Source of the DNA: Pseudomonas ceruminis
GTDB taxonomy: Bacteria > Pseudomonadota > Gammaproteobacteria > Pseudomonadales > Pseudomonadaceae
Assembly (NCBI RefSeq): GCF_021602025.1
Contig: NZ_BQHW01000002.1
Coordinates: 1 to 64,000, forward strand
Direction: 5' to 3'
DNA: 64,000 bases
The position numbers and the translations under genes are program-made. How positions within the stretch are numbered: the first letter of the stretch is position 1; each line of letters starts with the position of its first letter. Shown here in pieces: positions 1-9,726 of the stretch. The notes under the pieces are model-generated. The model saw only the letters and a list, made by a program, of their open reading frames with translations. It was not told where the DNA came from and made no database searches.

Positions 1-1
1 C

Positions 2-100
2 ACCCGACCTCGTCAGACATTGGGCTGGAAATTCCCTGTTGAAGTGTTGACGGATCATCTGCAACTGCTGGCAACCAATCGGCTCAACATTATCAACTGA
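2..100 (+). pseudogene. IS30-family transposase, C-terminal remnant
   Basis: The frame is open from the window edge to a TGA and reads TRPRQTLGWKFPVEVL followed by about 17 residues. The RPR-x-TLGW-x-P-x-EVL signature is typical of the last part of IS30-family transposases, just after the catalytic Glu. Only 32 residues lie inside the window, so it cannot be told whether the rest of the element is intact to the left. Called from the motif alone; the protein end looks normal for the family. Confidence 0.55.
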
Positions 101-185
101 CTGTTGCACTTGGAACCTGAGGCCGCCCTCCATTCCCATCTGTACCGGTCACGTTCGCCAAACATGGGCCGTGCGGAGGTTGGCA

Positions 186-323
186 GTGACGACAATCAAA
201 GATCTCCTCTTACCCTTGGCCAGCCGCTGGCCGACTGCCATGAGTCGATGCAAGGCAGCGGTGCAGGAGCTAGCGGCCCACCATCAAGAAATCAAACATT
301 TGCCTGAGCTAGTCGCAGCCTGA
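186..323 (+). CDS. Possible small protein (45 aa) of unknown function
   Basis: A GTG start at 186 is preceded by GGAGG at 174-178 with 7-nt spacing, a near-ideal ribosome binding site. The 45-residue product begins MTTIKDLLLPLASRW and ends in LVAA. I recognise no family. It may be the broken N-terminus of a gene disrupted when the surrounding mobile DNA was rearranged. The ribosome binding site is the main support. Confidence 0.3.
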   Translation: MTTIKDLLLPLASRWPTAMSRCKAAVQELAAHHQEIKHLPELVAA

Positions 324-337
324 GGCTTCAATTAAAT

Positions 338-450
338 GGGCACTTTAGTGAGAATTTGCCGTTTGGTCGGATAGACAGCCCAAATCCCTAGCGCCTTGGG
401 TGGCGCGTCGGCAAGGTGAACAATGGTTCGATTCCTACCTGTCAGTGCCC
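338..450 (+). ncRNA. tRNA-like multi-helix element (degenerate tRNA or unknown structured RNA)
   Basis: GGGCACT at 338-344 pairs perfectly with AGTGCCC at 444-450, as in a 7-bp acceptor stem. Inside it TTGCCG (356-361) pairs with CGGCAA (409-414), TTTGG (362-366) with CCAAA (380-384), and GCGCC (391-395) with GGCGC (402-406). GGTTCGATTCC at 425-435 matches the tRNA T-loop consensus but is not flanked by a proper 5-bp T stem. At 113 nt it is too long for a normal tRNA and has no clear 7-nt anticodon loop. It could be a decayed tRNA used as an integration site, or another structured RNA. The pairing is directly visible; the identity is inference. Confidence 0.35.
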
Positions 451-537
451 CCGGCCAACACTTTACCAGATGCACTCAGTCTCAAACCCGAGGAACAAGA
501 TGCAAAACCACCGAAGCTGCTCAATAGCTAGGGAGCA

Positions 538-2241
538 TCACTTCCTAATAAGTCTTAGCAACCACTCAGCCGCCTTGAACCCGAAATGCGTAATTACAAG
601 CAGACCCGCAACAGCTGTCATAGCCGCTATTAGCCCCAAAATTTTTGTCCACTGATCATCGAAACTGATTCCGGCAAGCTTGGCCACCGGCTGGACTAGC
701 TCAGGGGAGAGCGCCGCTGAAGCAATGACTCCAAAAATGATCGTTATGCGCCTAGTGAACGATTCGGACGCCATCTTTTCATCCAGCTCTAGAGACTTCT
801 TCACAGTTTCAACTTTTTTATGAAACATCTTATTGAGCATCGAGAGATGAGCACCTTGCTGAATTTCTTCAATATAGCCAGCCACCTCACCATATTTATA
901 GAGCGAATACAGCGACTCTTCGAACCTCAAAACTTGCAATTCAACGCGAGTAACCTCCGTCGATTTCTTGCACCCATCCAAAGCCGATGAAGCATACGCA
1001 TAAAAAATTAGCATCATATGGGCAACCTCATTCAAAATCTGGATATCTGAGGTCAGATTATCAAACGTATAGCTCTCACTCTCATCTATGAATCTTGAAA
1101 CCTTCAAGGACGACAAGATCAAAGACACTGGCTCTGAGTAAAAACTATTGAAATCATCAAAGCATCTTAAGTCACTAAGCTGTGTCGGCTGCCCAAACGA
1201 GCCTCCAGATAAATCAGCCCGAATCATAACGCTATTCACAAAACCCTCATGAGCAGACCAATTCTCTTCTGCGGCCTCCTTCTGATCCGTGTGCGTGAGA
1301 ACGCCTATCAGAGGTTTTCCATACCAATACCTACAAACCGGCGGGTCGAATTTACGGACATGAAACCAATTCACCTTCGACTTTACACTTCCGCTGAAAA
1401 TTGACCGCGCAACTACAGACAAAATATGTCTAGCAAGGTCGGTCAGAGTAAACTGATCTGTGTGAACAAGCTCATAAAGCGTCAAATTTTCATCTAAAAA
1501 ATCCATTGAACATGGAGAATTTAGCGAAGAATCAATCATGCTCCTGAATTCTTTTTTCTGCGCCTTACGTTCCCCAAAAGAAAGCTGAGAAATTTGGCAC
1601 TCCGTAAGCGCCGCATGCAGTGACTTAACGCAAAGCACCGAATTCAAATTAGCTAATGATTTATTCACCTCACCGAACACTACCTTGTCAGAGGTCAACT
1701 CTTCAAAGCCGAAGACAGCATCCAAAGTAACAGAGATAAATCCATCGCTCGAAATTTTCAAGTGCGGAATGAACAAGTCATACCCTTCAACAGCTTCAGC
1801 CTGAATAGCTATGGGTCGTAAGTAGATACGCACACTCTCTGACGGAAAGCCAAACATCCCATTAAATAGCTTGCGCTCCGAAAGCAAGAGACTTAATGCC
1901 TGCATGAACGAATAGCGTACTGAGTCTTGGCCATTAGCATGCATGAATGCCTTATGACCATCGACCGTCATGCCCATTCCTTGGATATCACTTTTGATGT
2001 TTAAATCCTTCGCCTTAATGCGCCCTTGATCTTTAAAAAAGATCGTCCCTCTGTTATCCAGGGCAAATGAAAAAGCGTCAGACCGCACTAGAATTTTGCA
2101 TATCTCAGCAAGATTTGATGAGCAGTCCAGCTTGGAGGAGTACAGATACGAAGACTTTCCCGAATAAACGGTCTCTTCAATACCATCACCCCCATCACTT
2201 TCTGGTTCGTGAACTTCTGCCGGTTCCATATCCGTTCTCAC
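538..2241 (-). CDS. Unknown 567-aa protein with two C-terminal membrane helices
   Basis: I do not recognise a family. Residues 1 to about 490 are soluble, acidic and low-complexity-free. The last 75 residues hold two hydrophobic helices, about 497-515 (RITIIFGVIASAALS) and about 535-556 (ILGLIAAMTAVAGLLVITHF), with a short loop between and a basic tail. Charged, helix-prone sequence lies just before the first helix. This gives a large cytoplasmic domain anchored by a C-terminal hairpin. The start is GTG at 2241; an in-frame ATG lies four codons inside, and neither has a strong Shine-Dalgarno. Base composition is visibly AT-richer than in the core genes, which suggests transfer. A 41-nt gap separates it from the truncated gene upstream, so the two were probably co-transcribed before the IS arrived. 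Confidence 0.6.
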   Translation of the reverse strand: MRTDMEPAEVHEPESDGGDGIEETVYSGKSSYLYSSKLDCSSNLAEICKILVRSDAFSFALDNRGTIFFKDQGRIKAKDLNIKSDIQGMGMTVDGHKAFMHANGQDSVRYSFMQALSLLLSERKLFNGMFGFPSESVRIYLRPIAIQAEAVEGYDLFIPHLKISSDGFISVTLDAVFGFEELTSDKVVFGEVNKSLANLNSVLCVKSLHAALTECQISQLSFGERKAQKKEFRSMIDSSLNSPCSMDFLDENLTLYELVHTDQFTLTDLARHILSVVARSIFSGSVKSKVNWFHVRKFDPPVCRYWYGKPLIGVLTHTDQKEAAEENWSAHEGFVNSVMIRADLSGGSFGQPTQLSDLRCFDDFNSFYSEPVSLILSSLKVSRFIDESESYTFDNLTSDIQILNEVAHMMLIFYAYASSALDGCKKSTEVTRVELQVLRFEESLYSLYKYGEVAGYIEEIQQGAHLSMLNKMFHKKVETVKKSLELDEKMASESFTRRITIIFGVIASAALSPELVQPVAKLAGISFDDQWTKILGLIAAMTAVAGLLVITHFGFKAAEWLLRLIRK

Positions 2242-2282
2242 ATTATCAACTCACACAGCCCGCCGGTCAGAGCATTTCTCGG

Positions 2283-2801
2283 TCAAAGCAGTCCGTGACG
2301 ACGCGCATATTCAGCCAGCCTGCGGTACTCTGCACTATCAGCTAAGCGCGCCTGCGCCTGAATAATCTCTTCCAAACATGGGCGAAGATCAGGAGATAGC
2401 CAAGCTTGATCGTCCACCACCGCCGCCAGCAGACGCAATGCATCCGCTGGGAACGCTGTGCATAGTCCCGACTCGCGTAGCCTATGCACGGCATAATGCA
2501 TATGCTCTGTGAGGACCAGCCAATCGTAGACGGCGTCCAAGGCAGCAGGGAATTCGTTCCCAGCCGCAATGGACATTCGGATCAAAGACTCAGCGATGAT
2601 AGGTGTCACTAGCTCTTGAGATTTTGGCCAAACATGTTGCCAGAAGGGCAAAATCCGATTCTGCCAGTACTCCTCCCGTTGCTCCCCTGCCCCCTCCAGC
2701 GCTTGCGAAAGGGATTGTGCAGAATCTTGTAAAGCCTTCAAAGGAAAAGCGGCAAAAGCTAGACGGAATTCCTCAGAGCTATATCCTTCAAGGGGGCCTA
2801 G
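2283..2801 (-). pseudogene. 5'-truncated gene of unknown function, cut by the IS element
   Basis: The frame runs out of the insertion sequence end at 2801/2802 with no start codon of its own outside the IS. About 172 residues of C-terminal sequence remain, all alpha-helical in character (EYWQNRILPFWQHVWP, ALDAVYDWLVL, LRLLAAVVDDQAWL). Closing helical segments like these occur at the C-terminus of some large SIR2- or DUF4020-type proteins, but this is a weak recollection and not an assignment. A TTG inside the IS inverted repeat could give a fortuitous start. Its 3' end lies 41 nt before the unknown 567-aa gene in the same direction, so the pair may once have formed one operon. Confidence 0.5.
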
Positions 2802-2809
2802 TGTAGTGG

Positions 2810-3996
<1,187 letters not shown>

Positions 3997-4036
3997 TCTC
4001 GCCTAAGTGGGTGTCCGGAATCATTAGACCACTACA

Positions 4037-4611
4037 TGCGCCGCCAGCTGTCAGGCTCACGCAGCCAAATCGTAGGTTTACGCTATTTCAACGTTTACGG
4101 TCCCCGCGAGCAGCACAAAGGTGCGATGGCGTCTGTGGCCCTTCACTGCTTCAACCAATGCCAGGCCCATGGCAAGGTGAGCCTTTTCGGCAGCTATGGG
4201 GATTACCCAAGCGGTGGCCACCTGCGTGATTTCGTCTCGGTGGATGATGTGGTCAAGGTCAATCTGTTCTTCCTCGATCGACCACACTTGAGCGGCATCT
4301 TCAATGTCGGCAGCGGCCGCGCCCAGGCCTTCAATGACGTTGCCCTTGCAGTGATCAACAGGCTACGAGAGCACCAGGGTTTACCCCAGCTGACCCTCGA
4401 AGCGGCCTTGCTTGAGGGCATACTGGAATACAGCGAGTTTCCCGATCATCTGCGCGGCAAGTACCAGTGCTACACCTGTGCTGACCTGGGGCGTTTGCGC
4501 AACGCCGGTTTCGAGGCGGCGACGTTGACCGTCGAGCAAGGTGTGGCCCGTTACTGTGATTGGCTACAGCGTATTCAAAGCCCTCCACCCAGGCATGCGG
4601 CGGCGGCCTGA
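4037..4611 (+). pseudogene. hldD: ADP-L-glycero-D-manno-heptose 6-epimerase, 3' fragment
   Basis: About 190 C-terminal residues of an HldD/RfaD-type epimerase remain: [17 protein letters not shown], then [19 protein letters not shown], and a C-terminal [20 protein letters not shown] segment. The full protein is about 330 aa and makes the heptose precursor of the LPS core. The Rossmann GxxGxxG and the catalytic YxxxK are missing, lost at the IS boundary, so this copy cannot be active. An ATG formed at the IS junction (4036) lacks a useful ribosome binding site. It may be a redundant accessory copy, or the rest may have been lost in the rearrangement. Confidence 0.85.
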
Positions 4612-4726
4612 GGAAGATGTAAGCGTTGTCCGCGTGGGCTTATCGCGCCCTGCCGAAACGGCTAATTATTAGCTTGATCTATAACTATGCTAAATGAATA
4701 TTTAGTTTAGTTATATTCAGGCCACC

Positions 4727-5731
4727 TCAGACCAACCCGCCAAACCGCTTGTAAAAGCTCTCGTTGACGTCCGGTAACGGCCCATCTGCAGTTTCCAGTG
4801 CGGCGTTCAACCATGTTTCGGCTTTGGCGCATACGAGTCGATACAAGTTACGGCACAGCTGCCGCGCCGCCCTGCCTTCCCAGTCTCCGGGCAGCAGCTC
4901 GTCCGGCAGTTGCGGATCGCGCAGCAGCAGCCTGCGGTACTCGTGGATCAGCAAGGTGCGTGCAAGGAAGCAGTCCTGGGCGTCGAGCTCTTCCTGCTCT
5001 TTCAAGCCTTGCCACAACGGGCGGAACAGCTGGATGAACTCGCTGTACTGCTGCCCCAGCTCGTCGATCCGCCAGCTTTCTCGCACCTGTGCGCGCATGG
5101 CTTTGGAGGCCAGCACTTCCTGGGTATGGGTTTCGAACACGATGCTATCGTCGCCCGCTTCCAGTTCCCGCAAGGTCGCGGCCAGGTCGGCACGGTCTGC
5201 CCGTGGGCAACCGAGCACGTTCGGGGCCATGGCACCGAAGCCCTGCCATTCCAGCTCTTCACGCACCGCTTTACGCTTGCCGGCCTCAAGTTGCGACAGC
5301 AAAACCAGGGTCCAGGCGCCGTCCCAGGCCGGTTGGCTTGGGCTGTACACGCGCTTGAAGGCTTTTTCAAAGCGTCGCCGCCCGGTACCGGTCAGGCTGT
5401 AATAGCTGCGTCGGCCAACCTTTTCTGCAGTCAGCCAGCCTTCTTTGGTCAGGCGGAAAATCGATGTGCGGATCAGCCGCTCGTTGATACCGATCGGCTC
5501 CAGCAGGTTGATCAAGCTGCCGAGCCAGACCGTGCCGCCATGGGGTTCGATAGCATCCCCGTACAGGGTGATGATCAGCGAACTGGCGCGGATCGGCGTC
5601 TGCTCCTGGAAGCGGGTGATCAGGTTGTTCAGCGGGGCGAGGTTGCTCATGAAGGAACTGTGCGCGGATAAAGCCCCGACTATACCTGTGCGACGGGCCG
5701 CCTGGCCATTATGTGCGGCAGGAAGGTTCAT
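4727..5731 (-). CDS. paaX: PaaX, phenylacetyl-CoA-responsive repressor
   Basis: GntR-like transcriptional repressor of the paa genes, released from DNA by phenylacetyl-CoA. An N-terminal winged helix (about residues 60-115; INERLIRTSIFRLTKEGWL is the recognition region) is followed by the PaaX effector-binding and C-terminal regions. The start at 5731 is chosen because its ATG overlaps the paaY stop as ATGA and is preceded by GAGGAGGG. The internal Met28 (5650), which gives the usual protein of about 307 aa beginning MSNLAPLNNL, has no Shine-Dalgarno. The product therefore probably carries a 27-residue N-terminal extension, translationally coupled to paaY. It converges on the hldD fragment. 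Confidence 0.93.
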   Translation of the reverse strand: MNLPAAHNGQAARRTGIVGALSAHSSFMSNLAPLNNLITRFQEQTPIRASSLIITLYGDAIEPHGGTVWLGSLINLLEPIGINERLIRTSIFRLTKEGWLTAEKVGRRSYYSLTGTGRRRFEKAFKRVYSPSQPAWDGAWTLVLLSQLEAGKRKAVREELEWQGFGAMAPNVLGCPRADRADLAATLRELEAGDDSIVFETHTQEVLASKAMRAQVRESWRIDELGQQYSEFIQLFRPLWQGLKEQEELDAQDCFLARTLLIHEYRRLLLRDPQLPDELLPGDWEGRAARQLCRNLYRLVCAKAETWLNAALETADGPLPDVNESFYKRFGGLV

Positions 5732-6327
5732 GCGCCCTCCTCACCTTTGGGCCGCAAGCCGCCGTCCCCCATTCGTGGGCGCTGAGCCTCGGCCTCGGTC
5801 AATGGCGGGCACTCCACCATGCTGGCCATGCAGCGTTGGCTGAGGTGTTGGTATTCAGCGGTGCCGCGCTGTTTCCAACTGAGCTCCTGGTCCGTCAGCG
5901 GGCGCTTGGCCACGGCCGGGGTACCCATTACCAGGCTTTGTTCCGGGCAGTGGAAGCCAGCCTTGACGAACGCCGTGGCGCCGACGATGCAGCGTGGCGC
6001 GATGTGGGCACCGTCCATCACCACGGCATTCATGCCGATCAGCGCATCTTCGCCCACGCGACAACCGTGCAGTACCGCACCGTGCCCAACATGGCCGTTT
6101 CGCTCTATCACCGTGTCGCCTCCAGGGAAGCCATGCATCACGCAGGTGTCCTGCAGGTTGGCGCCCTCTTCCAGGACGATCCGCCCGAAGTCCCCACGCA
6201 ATGACGCCAATGGGCCCACATAACAACCGGGGCCAACGATGACATCACCAATCAGCACGGCGCTAGGGTGAACATAGGCGGTCGGGTGGATGACTGGAGT
6301 CAGGCCGTCGAGGCGATAGCAAGGCAT
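5728..6327 (-). CDS. paaY: PaaY, hexapeptide-repeat thioesterase
   Basis: 199-aa gamma-carbonic-anhydrase-like protein. PaaY of this pathway hydrolyses dead-end CoA thioesters formed when the epoxide or oxepin ring is not processed, and so prevents CoA depletion. Left-handed beta-helix hexapeptide repeats run through residues 15-140 (IGDVIVGPGCYVGPLASLRGD, VGEDALIGMNAVVMDGA). His65, His82 and His87 are placed as the metal ligands. The gene is first in the minus-strand paaYX transcript, facing paaF across a 278-bp shared promoter region, and its stop overlaps the paaX start. Confidence 0.93.
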   Translation of the reverse strand: MPCYRLDGLTPVIHPTAYVHPSAVLIGDVIVGPGCYVGPLASLRGDFGRIVLEEGANLQDTCVMHGFPGGDTVIERNGHVGHGAVLHGCRVGEDALIGMNAVVMDGAHIAPRCIVGATAFVKAGFHCPEQSLVMGTPAVAKRPLTDQELSWKQRGTAEYQHLSQRCMASMVECPPLTEAEAQRPRMGDGGLRPKGEEGA

Positions 6328-6362
6328 TATAAATTCCTCAATATTTTATCGTTGTGACAAAT

Positions 6363-6390
6363 TCTGTATCGCAACATAGCACTGCGTCAA
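6363..6390 (-). promoter_or_regulatory. Candidate paaYX promoter with embedded GATAC box
   Basis: Read on the minus strand: TTGACG (6390-6385), 16-nt spacer, TACAGA (6368-6363). GCGATACA (6372-6365) overlaps the -10 end. The same 8-mer occurs inside the paaA promoter, suggesting a PaaX operator and autoregulation. The placement of the promoter is inference from hexamer matches. Confidence 0.45.
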
Positions 6391-6478
6391 ACCCCGAAAA
6401 TGCTCTGCAAATCCTGAATTACTTAGCGGGTCAAGGAATCACATCCAGGGAAACAGATACCAATACTGTACATCACTA

Positions 6479-6509
6479 TTGATTTCCCGTATCACAAAGT
6501 GCTTATACT
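6479..6509 (+). promoter_or_regulatory. Candidate paaF promoter with embedded GATAC box
   Basis: TTGATT (6479-6484) and TATACT (6504-6509) are separated by a rather long 19-nt spacer. GTATCACA (6489-6496, TGTGATAC on the other strand) sits in the spacer and matches the box at the paaA promoter. A repressor bound there would block RNA polymerase. No experimental support can be claimed. Confidence 0.45.
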
Positions 6510-6605
6510 GATCCCACCTGGGCACGGTCACCCGTTGCCTCTGCAGACAATTCCAAGAAATGCCGGCCATGTGATGTGCCGTGCGTGCAGCCTGAGGAAC
6601 CCAGC

Positions 6606-7379
6606 ATGCCTCGTTATCTAGAAGTGCAGGCGCCGGAGCACGGCGTTCGGCTCGTTACACTGCAACGGCCAGAGGCACTCAACGCCCTGTGCACTGACCT
6701 GCTGGCAGAGCTTGCCACTGCACTGGAAGACGCCGAACGCGATGAACACACCCGCGCAGTGGTCGTCACAGGTAACCGTAAAGCGTTTGCCGCCGGGGCT
6801 GATATTCGAGAAATGGCCGCGTGCGACCTGGTCGGCATCCTCAACGACCCACGCGTCGCCCATTGGCAGCGCATCGCCGCATTCTCCAAGCCCCTGATTG
6901 CTGCCGTGAACGGCTACGCCCTGGGCGGAGGGTGCGAACTGGTGATGTGCGCCGACATCGTCATCGCGGGTGAGGATGCCCGTTTTGGCCAGCCAGAGAT
7001 CAATCTTGGCATCATCCCCGGCGCCGGCGGCACTCAGCGCCTGCTGCGTGCGGTAGGTAAGCCCTTGGCCATGCAGATGGTGCTGACCGGCGAAGCCATC
7101 AGCGCCCGGCATGCCCTACAGGCCGGCCTGGTCAGCGAGATCACCCAACCCGAACTGACGGTCGAGCGTGCTACCCAGGTCGCCCGCAGCATCGCTGCCA
7201 AGGCGCCACTGGCCGTGCGCCTGGCTAAAGAAGCGCTGCTCAAGGCCGGCGATACCGACCTGGCCAGCGGCCTGCGCTTCGAACGTCACGCCTTCACCCT
7301 GCTGGCCGGCACCGCCGACCGTGATGAAGGCATCCGTGCCTTCCAGGAAAAACGCCCGGCCCAGTTCAAAGGCCGCTGA
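6606..7379 (+). CDS. paaF: PaaF, 2,3-dehydroadipyl-CoA hydratase
   Basis: Crotonase-fold enzyme (257 aa) that hydrates 2,3-dehydroadipyl-CoA to 3-hydroxyadipyl-CoA late in phenylacetate breakdown. The oxyanion-hole segment AAGADIRE (62-69) and the two catalytic glutamates typical of enoyl-CoA hydratases (Glu111 in GGGCELV, Glu131 in GQPEINLG) are present. The ATG at 6606 is chosen over an in-frame GTG at 6576 because TGAGGAA lies 8-9 nt before it and the protein then starts with the usual MPRYLEV. It is first in the plus-strand paaFGHIJK transcript. Confidence 0.93.
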   Translation: MPRYLEVQAPEHGVRLVTLQRPEALNALCTDLLAELATALEDAERDEHTRAVVVTGNRKAFAAGADIREMAACDLVGILNDPRVAHWQRIAAFSKPLIAAVNGYALGGGCELVMCADIVIAGEDARFGQPEINLGIIPGAGGTQRLLRAVGKPLAMQMVLTGEAISARHALQAGLVSEITQPELTVERATQVARSIAAKAPLAVRLAKEALLKAGDTDLASGLRFERHAFTLLAGTADRDEGIRAFQEKRPAQFKGR

Positions 7380-7415
7380 CCTGCCCTTCCCTTCGACTGA
7401 CGGAGCGAGTCTGTC

Positions 7416-8207
7416 ATGACTTTCGAGCACATCCTGTTTTCCATCGAGGACGGCGTTGCCCTCCTCTCGCTGAACCGACCCGAGCAGCTGAACAGCTTCA
7501 ATGCATCAATGCATTTGGAGGTGCGCGAGGCACTCAAGCAAGTGCGCCAGGGCAGCGATGCCCGCGTGCTATTGCTAACCGGTGAGGGCCGCGGTTTCTG
7601 CGCAGGCCAGGATCTTTCCGACCGTAACGTGGCCCCTGGTGCGGTCATGCCTGACCTGGGCGAGTCCATTGATAAATTCTACAACCCGCTGGTGCGCACC
7701 TTGCGCGACCTGCCAATGCCAGTGATCTGCGCTGTCAATGGTGTAGCCGCAGGTGCCGGCGCGAATATCCCGCTGGCCTGCGACCTGGTACTGGCCGCTC
7801 GTTCGGCGTCGTTCATCCAGGCGTTCTGCAAGATCGGCCTGGTCCCGGATTCTGGCGGCACCTGGCAGCTACCGCGCCTGGTGGGCATGGCACGGGCCAA
7901 GGCTCTGGCATTGCTCGGCGAGCGCCTGAGCGCAGAACAGGCCGAGCGCTGGGGGCTGATCCACCGCGTGGTGGACGATGCCGAGTTGCGCGATGAAGCC
8001 CTTGCCCTCGCCCGTCACCTAGCGCGCCAGCCCACCTACGGTCTGGCCCTGATCAAACGCAGCCTCAACGCGAGCTTCGACAACAGCTTCGACCAGCAGC
8101 TGGAACTGGAGCGTGACCTGCAGCGTTTGGCCGGGCGCAGTGAGGATTATCGCGAAGGGGTGAGCGCGTTCATGGGCAAGCGTACCCCCGAATTCAAGGG
8201 GCACTGA
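7416..8207 (+). CDS. paaG: PaaG, ring-1,2-epoxyphenylacetyl-CoA isomerase (oxepin-CoA forming)
   Basis: Crotonase-fold isomerase (263 aa) that converts the ring epoxide to oxepin-CoA and also shifts double bonds in the later beta-oxidation steps. FCAGQDLSDR (61-70) forms the oxyanion hole. Asp145 in GLVPDSGGT occupies the position of the catalytic Asp known in PaaG. The glutamate found in hydratases is absent from GAGANIP (112-118), which fits an isomerase rather than a hydratase. It lies 36 nt after paaF and only 1 nt before the paaH start. Confidence 0.93.
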   Translation: MTFEHILFSIEDGVALLSLNRPEQLNSFNASMHLEVREALKQVRQGSDARVLLLTGEGRGFCAGQDLSDRNVAPGAVMPDLGESIDKFYNPLVRTLRDLPMPVICAVNGVAAGAGANIPLACDLVLAARSASFIQAFCKIGLVPDSGGTWQLPRLVGMARAKALALLGERLSAEQAERWGLIHRVVDDAELRDEALALARHLARQPTYGLALIKRSLNASFDNSFDQQLELERDLQRLAGRSEDYREGVSAFMGKRTPEFKGH

Positions 8208-8208
8208 C

Positions 8209-9726
8209 ATGGGCGCACTGGATAACAACGCGCTGGTGGCAGTGATCGGCGCGGGTGCCATGGGCGCCGGTATCGCCCAGGTGGCGGCCCAGGCCGGGCA
8301 CCCGGTCAAGCTCTACGACAACCGCCCCGGTGCAGCGGCACAGGCCGTGGCGGGCATCGACCGTCAGCTCGGGCGCCTGGTGGAAAAAGGCAGGCTGCAG
8401 CCCGAGGCTCGCGAGGCTATCACTGCACGCTTGCAGCCAGTGGAGGCGATCGAGGCCCTCACCGATGCCTGCTTGGTCATCGAGGCCATCGTCGAGAACC
8501 TGCAGGTCAAGCAGGCCCTGCTGCTGCAGCTCGAAACGCTCTGCGCCCCACACTGCATTCTGGCCAGCAATACCTCGTCGCTGTCGATCACGAGCCTGGC
8601 CGCGGGCCTGCAACGGCCGCAGCAGGTGGTGGGCATGCATTTCTTCAACCCAGCCCCGTTGATGGCCCTGGTGGAAATCGTCCGCGGGCTGGCCACCGCG
8701 CCAGCCGTTGCCGCGCAGCTTTATGAAACCGCCAAGGCCTGGGGCAAGCAGCCCGTGCAGACCCGTTCCACACCAGGCTTCATTGTCAACCGCGTGGCCC
8801 GGCCGTTCTATGCCGAAAGCCTGCGCCTGCTGCAGGAAGGCGCGGCCGACTGCGCCACGCTCGATGCACTGCTGCGCGATGCCGGCGGGTTTCGCATGGG
8901 CGCCTTCGAGCTCACCGACCTCATCGGCCATGACGTCAACTACGCGGTCACCTGCTCGGTGTTCGACGCCTTCTATGGTGACTTCCGCTTCCAACCGTCA
9001 CTGGTGCAAAAAGAACTGGTCGATGCCGGGCGCCTGGGCCGCAAGAGTGGCCAGGGCTTCTATAGCTACGCCGAAGGCGCGCAGCGCCCGCACGCAGATG
9101 AGCTGCAAAGCCAGGCCACAGTGGAGTGCTGCGTGGTCGAGGGCAACCTGGGCGTGCTGCAGCCGCTGGCCGAGCGCTTGCGCGACAACGGGGTAGCCGT
9201 CAGCGAGCGTGCCGGCCTGGGCCTGATCCAGGTCGGCGACGCGACCCTGGCTCTGTCCGATGGCCGCCTGGCTAGCCAGCGCGCCCGAGAGGACGGCCTG
9301 CGCAACCTGGTATTGGTCGACCTTGCCCTGGATTACCGCAGTGCTTCACGCATTGCCGTCAGTTGGTCTGCCGATACCACGAGCCTGGCTCGCGACCAGG
9401 CGGTGGCGTTGCTGCAGCGCGCCGGCCTCCGGGTGTCGGCCATCGCCGACCTGCCTGGGCTGGTTGTGTTGCGGACCGTGGCCATGCTCGCCAACGAAGC
9501 CGCTGACGCACTGTTGCAGGGTGTCGGCAGCGCTGCCGACATCGACCTGGCCATGTGTGCCGGGGTCAATTACCCGCTCGGCCCGCTCGCCTGGGCCGAA
9601 CAGCTTGGGCTTGGCTACACGCTACGCGTGCTGGAAAACCTCCAGCGCAGCTACGGCGAGAGCCGCTATCGCCCTTCCCTGCTGCTGCGCCGTTGCGATG
9701 CCCAAGGAGCCCGCCTGCATGAATGA
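8209..9726 (+). CDS. paaH: PaaH, 3-hydroxyadipyl-CoA dehydrogenase
   Basis: 505-aa NAD-dependent 3-hydroxyacyl-CoA dehydrogenase that oxidises 3-hydroxyadipyl-CoA to 3-oxoadipyl-CoA. The N-terminal Rossmann motif GAGAMGAGIA is at 14-23. The catalytic-region motif GMHFFNPAPLM and the family's TPGFIVNRVARP precede a first C-terminal domain, and a second, partly duplicated C-terminal domain fills the last 200 residues, as usual for PaaH. AAGGGG, inside the end of paaG, serves as ribosome binding site. Its last 8 nt overlap the start of paaI. Confidence 0.93.
   Translation: MGALDNNALVAVIGAGAMGAGIAQVAAQAGHPVKLYDNRPGAAAQAVAGIDRQLGRLVEKGRLQPEAREAITARLQPVEAIEALTDACLVIEAIVENLQVKQALLLQLETLCAPHCILASNTSSLSITSLAAGLQRPQQVVGMHFFNPAPLMALVEIVRGLATAPAVAAQLYETAKAWGKQPVQTRSTPGFIVNRVARPFYAESLRLLQEGAADCATLDALLRDAGGFRMGAFELTDLIGHDVNYAVTCSVFDAFYGDFRFQPSLVQKELVDAGRLGRKSGQGFYSYAEGAQRPHADELQSQATVECCVVEGNLGVLQPLAERLRDNGVAVSERAGLGLIQVGDATLALSDGRLASQRAREDGLRNLVLVDLALDYRSASRIAVSWSADTTSLARDQAVALLQRAGLRVSAIADLPGLVVLRTVAMLANEAADALLQGVGSAADIDLAMCAGVNYPLGPLAWAEQLGLGYTLRVLENLQRSYGESRYRPSLLLRRCDAQGARLHE

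Larger units (their letters stand above)
101..537. other. Intergenic accessory segment without a convincing gene
   Basis: This 437-nt stretch between the transposase remnant and the unknown 567-aa gene holds one short reading frame with a good ribosome binding site (186-323) and a tRNA-like folded element (338-450), both listed separately. The remainder shows no recognisable gene. Longer frames crossing it have no ribosome binding site and no family resemblance. Confidence 0.5.

Noticed and set aside
416-655. 79-aa plus-strand frame near the start
   Set aside because: It overlaps the tRNA-like element and the end of the unknown 567-aa gene, has no ribosome binding site and no recognisable motif.
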